Source: Emergomyces orientalis (lineage: Eukaryota > Ascomycota > Eurotiomycetes > Onygenales > Ajellomycetaceae). From it: a stretch of 64,000 nt of DNA. The notes beneath the pieces were generated by a model. That model worked only from the letters and a program-made list of their open reading frames with translations, had not been told where the DNA came from and did not search any database. Made by a program: the position numbers and the translations under genes. The stretch's first letter is position 1; each line of letters opens with the position of its first letter. The DNA lies in contig MOWL01000002.1 of NCBI GenBank assembly GCA_002110485.1, forward strand, positions 868,001-932,000, given 5' to 3'. Positions 11,391 through 20,317 of the stretch are shown here, in pieces.

Positions 11391-11773
11391 TGATACCAGA
11401 TTCCGCCTGATAATCTGCCCTTTGATCACGAAGCGCTGAACGTTTTTTGTGGCAGTTTAATAAGCATATTGTATAAATAGATAGAGATAATATTATAATA
11501 TCATTTGTATATATCTTTACAAACCATATTTCCGTTGTAGACTAGGGACCGTTCATTTTAACTACAATCTGTATACTTGAGCCTTACATTCCTGGGGATT
11601 AAAAAAAAGGGTGCTTATCAGTTCTACACAAACAAGTACGTCATCTAGGTCCACTCTCTCGTAGCTTGCTTAAACCGCCAGACCTCTGCTGGGTAAAACA
11701 TTTCTCCGTACTTTCTAACCACTTATTCAATTGCTCGGTCGTATGGCCCCCTAGTACCAGCAAGCCTCTCACA
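11391..11773. other. intergenic, rad4 3' end to HIT gene 5' end
   Basis: AT-rich 3' flank of rad4, then the leader of the HIT gene. The HIT reading frame stays open upstream to about 11666, but that extension has no similarity to HIT proteins and is probably 5' UTR. Confidence 0.5.
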
Positions 11774-12445
11774 ATGTCTCTAATCTCCAAGAGCCCAATA
11801 TATTTCGGCCCTTTCTTAGTAACACCGCAGGCAAGCTTAGAGAACCCCCCCCCCCCCCCCATTAACCCCACCCTGTACACCCACGCCTTTCCTAACATCA
11901 ATACCCATCCAAACCAGGTCTTCTACATAACCCCTCTCTCCTTCGCCCTCGTAAACCTCAAACCCCTCCTCCCAGGCCACGTCCTAGTCTGCCCCCTCCG
12001 CCGCGTCCCGCGCGTCAGCGACCTCTCCCCCAGCGAAACAACCGACCTCTTCCTCACCATCCGACGCGTGAGCCGCATGATAGAGCGCGTCTACCACGGC
12101 ACAAGCCTGAATATAGCGATACAAGACGGTCCGGAGGCCGGGCAGACGGTGCCTCATGTACACGCGCATATAATACCGAGGCGGAAGGCGGATTTAGAGC
12201 AACTGGGGGGTTCGGATGCTATTTATGAGATGATGGAGGGGCGAGAGGGGAATATTGCGAGGCATTTGGGGGAGATGGTGGAGGAGAAGAGGGAGAGAGA
12301 AAGGCAGAAGGAGAGGGGGAGGGAGAGGGAGGAGTCTAGATTTCCGGGCGTTGATAATGAGAAACGAGAGCCTAGGTCGGAAGAGGAGATGATGGAGGAA
12401 GCCTTTGCGTTGGCGAAGGAGATGCAGGGGGAAGCGGCGGATTGA
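11774..12445 (+). CDS. HIT-family dinucleoside polyphosphate hydrolase (Hnt2/Aph1/Fhit-like)
   Basis: Predicted bis(5'-adenosyl)-triphosphatase that splits Ap3A-type dinucleotides. Preferred model: exon 1 11774-11830 and exon 2 11918-12445, 194 residues. Exon 1 ends in YFGPFLVTPQ and exon 2 starts VFYITPLSFALVNLKPLLPG, so the junction reproduces the unbroken Fhit core. The 87-base intron starts with GC rather than GT (CAG|GCAAGC) and ends AACCAG. Because 87 is a multiple of three and it lacks stops, the unspliced frame is also open and would insert 29 residues with a proline run. The histidine triad HVHAHII is at H99, H101 and H103. The C-terminal 70 residues are a charged R/E helix, longer than in yeast Hnt2. 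The start ATG at 11774 gives MSLISKSPIYF, fitting the family. Confidence 0.88.
   Translation: MSLISKSPIYFGPFLVTPQASLENPPPPPINPTLYTHAFPNINTHPNQVFYITPLSFALVNLKPLLPGHVLVCPLRRVPRVSDLSPSETTDLFLTIRRVSRMIERVYHGTSLNIAIQDGPEAGQTVPHVHAHIIPRRKADLEQLGGSDAIYEMMEGREGNIARHLGEMVEEKRERERQKERGREREESRFPGVDNEKREPRSEEEMMEEAFALAKEMQGEAAD
11845..11860. repeat. 16-base C homopolymer within the GC-AG intron of the HIT gene
   Basis: C16 lies 14 bases after the predicted GC donor. If the intron were coding, it would encode a proline run absent from HIT proteins. Confidence 0.9.
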
Positions 12446-12845
12446 GTTGGGTTTTGAGTGCTATGAGAAAATTAGAGAAATAGAGATTGAAGGCGTTATG
12501 GTTATGCATTTATCTTGGAAGGATTTTTATTTACGGCTGCATACGACATATATAGATCTATGATGGCATACGTGGAGTGCGAGAAGGGAAGGTAGAAAAT
12601 GTTTATCCTGGGATTTGGCTCTATAACTTCTAGCGAAGGTTTGTTTATGATGCTGGAAAAGAGGGAAAGGAAAAAACCCCGCCTAAAAGGAAACCCCAAC
12701 TCCAACCCTGCTGTCCCATCACCTCGCGACTTTGCCTTCCTACGCACCCTCAATGGGTCCAAAATGAGAGAAAAGAAACGTGGGTTAAAACCCATTCATA
12801 GTCCGTGACAGTTCATCATTCCATTCAGGAGTTCGAAGAGCATAT
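12446..12845. other. convergent 3' intergenic region
   Basis: Holds the 3' ends of the plus-strand HIT gene and the minus-strand HD-domain gene. Small open frames on both strands have no recognisable content. Confidence 0.5.
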
Positions 12846-13592
12846 TTAGGCGTCCTGCGACTTGCCTGCCCAAAATGATTCTCTTTCCTGCATTACGCCA
12901 GCAGCCCACTCCTTAACCTCGGGAAGCTTGATGCCTGCCAGCACATGGAAGAATTCCGACAGATCCAGCTTGCCGGCGTGGGCCCGTTCATACTCCACAG
13001 CCTGCAGCAACAGCTCCAGCTTGTCGATATCATGGACAAACTTGGCTTCGAGTGTATCGTTATCCTCATACTCCTGGAATATCTCCTGGATATCCTGGGC
13101 AGCGAGGCCGGGTACAGCCCCCAGCAGAGACTTGGTAATGTATTCGATAACCTCCGCCTCCCGCCTAGCCTTTTCTGCCTTCGGTATGTGGGTATCTGCT
13201 GGGGTGATGTCGCCAACTATTGATTCTGCCATATCATGTATCAAGGCCATTTTCGTGCAGCGGGGAACGTCGAGCCTAGCTGCAAGAGCAGGTGGGGCGA
13301 ACATCGTCATGATGGACATGCGATACATATGATCGGATATCGATTCGCCGTGGGCAATACCAAATCGTCGCCATCCTTCGCGTTTTGTGGTTTTTAAGCG
13401 CTCAAGAAGATGGAAGAAAGGAACTGGGGTGGAAGTGTTTTCTAAGGGGGGGTGTGGGAGGGTGGCGATGACTAGACATATAACACCTTTGATCAGTAAT
13501 GGAACGCCGAAGAATTGATAACCCGATAGGATCGGAGAGTACGAACCGGATTGAACTGTCCATTGAGCTTCTGTAGGTACAGTCGACCCCAT
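12846..13592 (-). CDS. HD-domain 5'-deoxynucleotidase, HDDC2/YfbR type
   Basis: Metal-dependent phosphohydrolase related to bacterial YfbR, human HDDC2 and yeast Ygk1/YBR242W, expected to remove the 5' phosphate from deoxynucleoside monophosphates. Two exons (13592-13547 and 13471-12846) give 223 residues; the 75-base intron (GTTCGT donor, GTCTAG acceptor) is in frame and stop-free. Splicing yields WTVQSVIATLPHPP, fitting the fungal family better than the unspliced hydrophobic insert. Motifs: LLERLKTTKREGWRRFGI, then HGESISDHMYRM, then the HD pair in ALIHDMAESIVGDITPAD, and a later metal ligand in FVHDIDKLELLLQA. A more upstream ATG (13634) is in frame, but MGSTVPTEAQW is the likelier start. 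The 3' end faces the HIT gene and the 5' end faces HAUS6. Confidence 0.9.
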   Translation of the reverse strand: MGSTVPTEAQWTVQSGSYSPILSGYQFFGVPLLIKGVICLVIATLPHPPLENTSTPVPFFHLLERLKTTKREGWRRFGIAHGESISDHMYRMSIMTMFAPPALAARLDVPRCTKMALIHDMAESIVGDITPADTHIPKAEKARREAEVIEYITKSLLGAVPGLAAQDIQEIFQEYEDNDTLEAKFVHDIDKLELLLQAVEYERAHAGKLDLSEFFHVLAGIKLPEVKEWAAGVMQERESFWAGKSQDA

Positions 13593-14137
13593 GATATCGG
13601 CCAATGTTGGGCAACGCTGTGATAGGCAAATCATATACTAGGAGGGGTGGGAATTAAGATGGGATGGGCAGGGTGCGTGCCTCTCAACAATGTAGGGGTC
13701 TATTGCGGTTGTTTAACTTGGTAAGAATGAAAGAAAAAAAGCCACAATCAAAGTATGCTCATACCAGAGAATATCTATGCCTTTTAAGCAGCGAGTGACA
13801 AGTGTCTGGAAGAATATATACAAAGCAAGTCTGCGGATGTTGATGCGGAGTTTGTTCTTTCTCCAGATTTTGATACACACCAAAAGGCTAGGGAAACCAA
13901 GACAAACAGCGCAAACAGTGCAAATAAGTCAAACATGCTCTTGGCTCCAACGTCCTTTTGTTTACTTTGGCAGCTTCATCTTCAATCCTTTATACACAAT
14001 TTCTAAAAGCCAGCGATTAGGCTGGACACCAACATTGACGGCTCCATGCGCAAAAGGTGGTTACAAAAGGAAATACGGATGGCTGCAGATTGAGAGCATG
14101 GACTAAAGTATTGAAATATTGATTATGACTTTTTGCA
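13593..14137. promoter_or_regulatory. divergent promoter region, HDDC2-like / HAUS6-like genes
   Basis: 545 bases separate the two divergent start codons, so both promoters must lie here or in the 5' exons. I see no strong known motif. The plus-strand open frame at 13777-14106 overlaps the probable HAUS6 leader and has no domain. Confidence 0.5.
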
Positions 14138-16156
14138 ATGCAATCTTCCACCCGCCCTTCTCACAAACCAAATGGGCTCAATTGGCGGGTCTCCTCGCAC
14201 ATCACCATTTTTGTGCGAAACCTGAGACTGCTGCACCTTGACCAGCGCCCTGACTGGCCAAATATAACTGTCCGCTCGTTTGCTGGTGCTCAACCAAATC
14301 TCCGCCAGCGCATCAAAGCAGTGGAGTGGTCTTTATACCAACTGTTTTCGATATGGGATTCGGAAGGGACTCAGAATGTAAGATACTCATAGAGCCGCTG
14401 TCGTCGTATGCAATTGTATCCGTAACGGATTCTAAACTTATTTTATTTTATTTCATTTTATTAGAAATTGCGCCCCTTTTTCCCTCCACACGAGCCATTG
14501 CAATCCGTTAACCTTCGGACTGCCCTTTTTCGTGCCCTGTCCGATCTGAAAAAGAATGGCATTCTCGGAAGGGAGGCGATTCTCCGTAAGACGATGCTTG
14601 ATGAGTGCAAAGGGGAGAAGTTCGAGGAGGCACTAGCTATGTTTTCTTTGGCTGTTTTACGAAAAGTAGTATTGGCTCGCAAGGGTGAACACCAAAATCC
14701 AGTGTTTGAGATGACTCTCAATGGAAGCGCTTCCTCCTCGGAACAGGAGATGCTGGTTCCGTTGATTATCGCACATCGCGCCTCACTTACCACCATGATC
14801 AATGATAAATGCCATGTACGAGAAGCTTATGATCAACTGAAAACCCTGCTTGAGAACAAAACAGAAGAGCTTGCTGTCCGATCAAAAAACGTTGCGAATA
14901 AACCGACTGCAGACGAAAATAGTCTTAGTCCTGATATCAAGAACCTATGGTATGGAAATGAAAAATGGGCCGACACAATTCTTAATGGTGGAACGCAAGC
15001 GCCAACCGATCACTTTTTTGAATCATCATTTTCACGGATGTTGTCGCTGGTTAAGAATGGGCGATTGGATGATATGGGAAGCGGGTCTTCCCCTGATCTA
15101 TTGGCTGATTTGGATAATCGACTCGCCGAACAGAAGGCTAGGGTTGAAAAGTGGCAGAATTTTAAACAGACTCTAGCAGAAGAAAGACGTGCGGCACAAC
15201 CATCGAAACATTGCAGCTCATCCCAAACACTTGCCTTTCGGAACCACCAGTCATTAACGGTTGCTTCACTTGCTCAATCGGATCGGAAATCGACTGCTCC
15301 GTCGTTAAATGACATGGAGTACTCCTCATTGGTTTCAGCGCTTGATGCTGCTCTTCTCAAGCACGAGGTCAACATCTCTCAAAAGAAAGAACAGCCCGAT
15401 TCAGGAGATTCAAGAAAACGGGGATCACCCAATATTCATTCGAATCGTGATTATTCAATAGACCAAGCGGCGTTGAGTCTTCTGGCTGAACAATCAACTC
15501 CCAATTCAGGTTACATGGATAATCTTTCCATCCTCTCCTCTCTCCCAACCCAAGACAGCGGCAGAAGCTCTCCAAAACTGGAAAGCGGGGAGGTCAGCGG
15601 ATCAGGAACTCCGCACTACGACTACTCGTCTGGAGTTGCTACGCCATCAATCACGATTGAATACGATTCCAACCCAAGTCCCATAGATGAAGACACCGAA
15701 TCCCTGCAACCAATCTCTGTAAACCCCACGCGAGTTGTTTCAGGCAACCTCATCGAACGTACAAGGCAATCAATGTCATTCCTCCCCACACCCAGCGCAC
15801 GACCTCGACAGTCCCTAGCAGCAAGGCCCCGAAAATCCCAAGTGTTTCCCACAAACCAGTTCGAGACTCCTAAAAAGAGTGATACCCGTATTCTCAGGCC
15901 AGGAGGCTCGGGCACATCAACTCCCAAAGAAGAACTGTTTAGTCAGGATGCGGATTATGCTAGCGTGTTTAAGAGCCGGCCCAGGGTAGCCATGAGCCCC
16001 GTGAATTCTCCATCGGTACATATTTTACCCACCGACGACAGTGATATGGATGCTGATGGGGATGGGGATCAGACTATGGATATGAATTCTGGAATGGCTG
16101 AAGGTGACTTGCAAAACTCCCCGTTGTTTGCGGCTCGGTTCACATCCAGAACATAA
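14138..16156 (+). CDS. HAUS augmin-like complex subunit 6 (HAUS6_N domain protein)
   Basis: Predicted subunit of the augmin complex, which recruits gamma-tubulin to existing spindle microtubules for branching nucleation. Two exons (14138-14377 and 14465-16156) give 643 residues. The N-terminal domain shows HITIFVRNLRLLHLDQRPDW, RQRIKAVEWSLYQLFSIWD, then across the junction NKLRPFFPPHEPLQSVNLRT and LRKTMLDECKGEKFEEALA, the typical HAUS6_N pattern. Coiled-coil segments follow (about residues 190-310, including LAEQKARVEKWQNFKQTLAE). The C-terminal half is serine/proline-rich and disordered, as expected for fungal members. The intron (GTAAGA to TTATTAG, 87 bases) sits inside the conserved domain, so exon 1 is required. 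Augmin is absent from S. cerevisiae but present in many filamentous fungi. Confidence 0.85.
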
Positions 16157-16763
16157 ATATATACTATCCGCTGTGACCTGATTGCAATGGGGTGGATTCC
16201 CCTTGTGCGCATGCGACGCAAATGTGCCACTTTCATTAAACTTCGCCTAGGCTGCAGTGTCCCGTGGACTTCTAGTATCCTGACCTCGAAGGCCCTCCGC
16301 CCATATGGTCGTACTCCGGTCTATTAAAACCATACTATATCCCCCGTGAATTTTGGATAACTGGCAACTTTTCTCTTAAATGATACCTTAAGGACTCCTC
16401 GACCTGGCTATCTGAACGGGACAAGTACATCGGCTAGCTGAACCTCTCCCTCATCGAGACAATTGTGCAAAACACCAGCAGCAAAAGCTTGTGGCCCCTT
16501 GCATTATAACTCCACTTTTCTTTTCTTTTCTTTTCTTTTTTCCTGCATGGGTCATATCTGGGTACCTAATACAAATGCTCTCATAAGTTCCCGTGAACCT
16601 CTACGTCTTTTTTCATGCCAGAGCTCAACCAAGCACGAACCCTTTTTCATTATCAAATGCCAACGAACGTGCAATTCAAGTATTGAATCTCCATAATATT
16701 CATCTTGTCGAAATGTAGCTTTATCGCTGTTTAGATGGAATAAAAAAAATATGCGTCTAATAA
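16157..16763. other. convergent 3' intergenic region, HAUS6 and ZNG1
   Basis: AT-rich spacer with a short (TTTTC)n stretch near 16515-16540. No gene or RNA is supported. Confidence 0.5.
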
Positions 16764-18289
16764 CTAGCTAGCACGCCCGAGAGATGTTTGCAAACTCTCT
16801 TGCCAGGGGCCGCTATCCGTTCCCAACCCTCGTCCAATCAACACGATTTTGCACTGATCTCCCGAAACCGATGGGTGCCTGCTATCAGTCTCCGTAATCT
16901 CAAACACTTCCTGCACTCCCTGAATAATCTGCGTCCCACCATCTGTCAGGCAGAGCAACCCCTTTAGTCGATGGATTTCAAAATCTTCTATTTTCCGTTG
17001 GCTCGAGTTTGTCGGTTGGAGATGTGGAAATTGTCGCTCCCATAGTAGCGAGCGTAGCCAGGCGTCCACTTTAGGCACGCATTCTGGGGATATCTTGTCA
17101 ATGGTGAAGGAAAGTGTTGATATTGACTGGAAAAATATATGTGGTCAGAAAAAAGGGGAAAGTACAAACGTGGAAGGAGAATGGCCTACAGGGTCCAGAT
17201 GACTATGGCCCTTCTCGGTGAAATCGACATCGGTCAGATTATCAAAGGCGTGTATCTCGAGCAGTGTGCCTTCGATATTGGGAACTTTGCTATGGTCCGT
17301 CACTATAATTTTAGCCAGGCCGTTAACGGAGGTTATCCGCTCCTTAACCTTTTCAAGCTCAGTGGCTGTAATCAAATCACTCTTGTTCAGTATGATCACG
17401 TCAGCATGCGATATCTGGAGATGAGCTGTAGTTAGAACGGCTCCTTGGTGCGTTCCCTGAACTTCCGCCGGCGCCGGCTCATCAAGAAGCCGGAGAATAT
17501 TCTTCCCATCGACTAGAGTGACGATCCCATCTAGGTAGATAGTACTGCCTAGTCCATCGTCAACCCAGAATAATGGTGCAATGTTGCCTGGATCTGCGAG
17601 GCCGGTAGTCTCCAGCAAAATGTAATCAAATGTGCCTTGGCGCTCCATGAGCGATTCAATAGCTACTACTCCTGTGTCTCTGTTGGCGATTTTATTAACC
17701 GCAATAATGAACACAAATGGAAAATATGTAAAAAATAGTTTTTTTACTTACCTAACAGAACAACATATGCAGCCATTAGCCAATTCGAGCCATTGTTCAA
17801 CCTGTTGGCCGTCCTTGTTGACCGTTAGGGATTTCTCGATATCAATTGCTTGGACGAGTCAGTGACTAAATATTCCCAAACCAACAAAACGGAAAAAGCC
17901 CTGCAAACCGGCAAGTTGCTTACAATCACCAAATTCTACAGTCCGCTCCGATCAGTCAGCGAATGTTGAAACATACACCATCAGGTTGGGTGGTTACAAG
18001 CCGTTTAGAATAACCGCTATTTTTTTTCCATGCTCCTCTCCAAGGATATAGTTAAGTAGTGTCGTCTTGCCGGCGCCCAAATAGCCTACCACAGACTTAT
18101 TTAGTCAACGGAACTCGTATTATATATATTTATCTCACAACACCCCGCAGCCCACATACCTGTTACTATCGTGATTGGGACTTTGTTCAGTTTCTGTTCG
18201 GTGGGAGACTTCGCCGCCGCCGCCTCCTCGAGAGAGTCGACATCAACCAGTTCAGGCGGGCCTTCCTCATCGCCGTCTCTAAAGTCCAT
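16764..18289 (-). CDS. zng1: COBW-family zinc chaperone GTPase ZNG1
   Basis: G3E GTPase that in yeast and mammals delivers zinc to methionine aminopeptidase 1. Six exons: 18289-18160, 18085-18002, 17935-17924, 17848-17752, 17679-17190, 17126-16764; total 391 residues in one frame. Motifs: Walker A GYLGAGKTTLLN around K50 (split between exons 1 and 2), NEFGDSIDIEKSLT, the zinc-binding NGCICCSV (C102, C104, C105), LLETTGLADPGNIAP, VTLVDGKN, and the guanine-specificity motif LNKSDL. The C-terminal COBW domain ends DGGTQIIQGVQEVFEI. Exon 3 is only 12 bases and supplies part of EFGD. The intron before it appears to begin with GC. The N-terminus reads EEGPPELVDVD where characterised ZNG1 proteins carry a CPELVP motif for docking to MetAP1, so the cysteine is replaced. 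The gene is divergent from the MOB3 gene across 175 bases. Confidence 0.92.
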
Positions 18290-18464
18290 CTTTTATTAAC
18301 TTAAACAGAGTCAGCTTCGTTGCAGCCCAAACAATAGTATCTGGAGAAGAAAGCTGGTTATTATAGAATTGAATTGATATCAACTCGTCCTCCTGGAACT
18401 GCAGCAACCTGTATTGGGCAAAATTTAGGGCTTAGGGCTCGGGGCGGCAGAACTAGCCTCCGCC
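18290..18464. promoter_or_regulatory. compact bidirectional promoter between ZNG1 and MOB3 with two TTAGGG boxes
   Basis: Only 175 bases separate the two start codons. Two telomere-like TTAGGG boxes (18425-18430 and 18432-18437) stand in tandem with a 7-base period (TTAGGGC TTAGGGC, then TCGGGGC), 28 bases before the MOB3 ATG. Yeast Tbf1-type factors bind TTAGGG in promoters; binding here is inference. Confidence 0.5.
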
Positions 18465-20317
18465 ATGGATTGGTGTTTGTTCGAGACAACGTCAGAGCAT
18501 CAACAGCCCGCGCCGAACAACGACAGCGACAGCGTCAACGACAGCGGCAACGACGACGACCTCGACGCTCTCTTCCCCCTATTCCCAGTCAGCCCTCCCA
18601 CTATATATCCTCCCTGTCTGCGCCAGCGTAAAATGACGACTGCTGGGGCTTCTCCCTCGAGCTCGCCTCGATTGCCCAGTCCCCCGCCGTTCACAGAGGT
18701 GCAGATTGGGCCCCAATCCCCTACGGTTGGTGAAGGGTTTGGAGCTACCAGTGAGGAGCTTCTGGGATTGCCTCATGAGCCTGATGATGCGTCGATGCGA
18801 AGGATACGACCGGGCACCAAATCTGCAGATATGGCGTCCGGGCCTCCTCTAGTCCCTCTCTCCCAAGTTGGTCAATCCCCATACGACTCCTGAGTGGCTG
18901 GGCGCTAACGGTTGTCGCGGTTTAGCTCGATTCTCCATTCCAATTACAAGAGCATCTCAAGGCATTATATCAACACTACACTAGACCCAGCGACTCCTCG
19001 ACTCTAAATCCTATAACTCGTGACATTGCCCGATATCTTGCAGAGCCACCAGAAGGGGTAGAACGATCGCTATGGCTATATGAACTTTGTCGGTTCCTCA
19101 CCATGAAAGCCAACAACCTGATCGTTGCCTTTTTTGCGGAAGACCCGCCTTGTTCTGCACAAACATGCCCCGAAATGCGTGCCTCCGAATGGCAATACCT
19201 ATGTGCCGTCCACGATCCTCCTAAATCATGTTGCGCCATTGATTATTGCTGTCACACCCTTGACTGGGCCACGAACATCCTGACATCTCCGAAATACTTC
19301 CCGAGCAGATTGACTCTTGGTTCGGAATCATCTGGAGGGCCCCAGGCGAGCATGAAACATCTTACCAACATTTTCCGCCGCGTTTATCGAATCTTTGCGC
19401 ATGCATGGTTCCAGCATCGCGAAGTATTTTGGCAGGTTGAAGGTCATGATGGCCTGTATATTTTCTTCAAGACGGTCTGCGATATCTATAATCTCATTCC
19501 AGAGGATAATTATACAGTCCCAGGAGAAGCAGAGGGGCTCCAACCACCCAACAATCCAGATCCGGAGAGTGACTCCAGTAGACGGATGACCATTATGCGA
19601 AAAGAGTCAGAATCCCAGGCAGAAAAGCCACCCCCCGAGGAACAGTCAGAGCAGAACATGCTAAATGTTGCGGCAACAACCAGACGGCATAAAGCGTCTC
19701 CTTCAATAGGGGCAATTGTTCCAACGATCACAGAAGCAGCAGAGGATGATGACCCAAGCAAAATCGCCCAGACAACCGAGGACGATGACTCTGTTGTGAA
19801 ACTCCCAGATACTTCCTCCCCCGAATCTGAAAGTGACCTATTACAAGTCCCATGCACAGGAGCTCTCTCGAACGGAGCAATCCCAGCGGAAAGGAGTGCG
19901 ACTGAAACACCCTCACCTGACGATGATGAACTGGAGAAACCAGAAACAACCGCACCACCAGCAGTCGAGCCAACGCCAGAGAGCGATTCGCCTGAGAATA
20001 ATGAAAAAACGAGCCATTCCCTCGAAGAGAAGGTATCGAATGACTCCTCCGAAGAGACGGTACCAGATATATTGGAAACTGCTACTCTAGTTAACGATTC
20101 GAAAATTGTCGAAGCAGATTCGTCTGACGAGAAACCCGCAGGCCCCGAAACAGAGACTTCGAAATCAGAAGAAAAATCATCAGATGAGATGGCCGACAAG
20201 AATCTTGGTAGTCCAGGTAGTCCAGGTAGTCCTGGCAGTCCCGGAAGCCCTGGTAGTCCCGAAGCTCCTACGACCGCAATTGAAGTGAAAGCCGCCGAGT
20301 CGGACAAACCTTTTTGA
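18465..20317 (+). CDS. mob3: MOB3/phocein-type protein (STRIPAK complex)
   Basis: Mob/phocein-family scaffold. Fungal MOB3 is a subunit of the STRIPAK phosphatase-kinase complex that controls cell fusion, septation and development. Two exons (18465-18866 and 18926-20317) encode 597 residues. Exon 1 is a disordered extension. Exon 2 starts LDSPFQLQEHLKALYQHYTR and contains the Mob core: zinc-ligand cysteines in CSAQTCPEM, then a WQYLCAVHDPPKSCCAIDYC segment, HLTNIFRRVYRIFAHAWFQH with the two histidine ligands, and DGLYIFFKTVCDIYNLIPED. The remaining 270 residues are a long acidic, S/T/E-rich tail ending in six GSP units. Two ATGs are possible (18465, and one within exon 1 at MTTAGASP); the core is unaffected. 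The intron donor is the weak GTTGGT. Confidence 0.9.
20217..20270 (+). repeat. six 9-base units coding for Gly-Ser-Pro
   Basis: GGTAGTCCA-type units repeat six times in the MOB3 tail and encode (GSP)6. The first two are identical and the third differs at one base. The 9-base period keeps frame, so copy number can change without breaking the protein. Confidence 0.9.
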
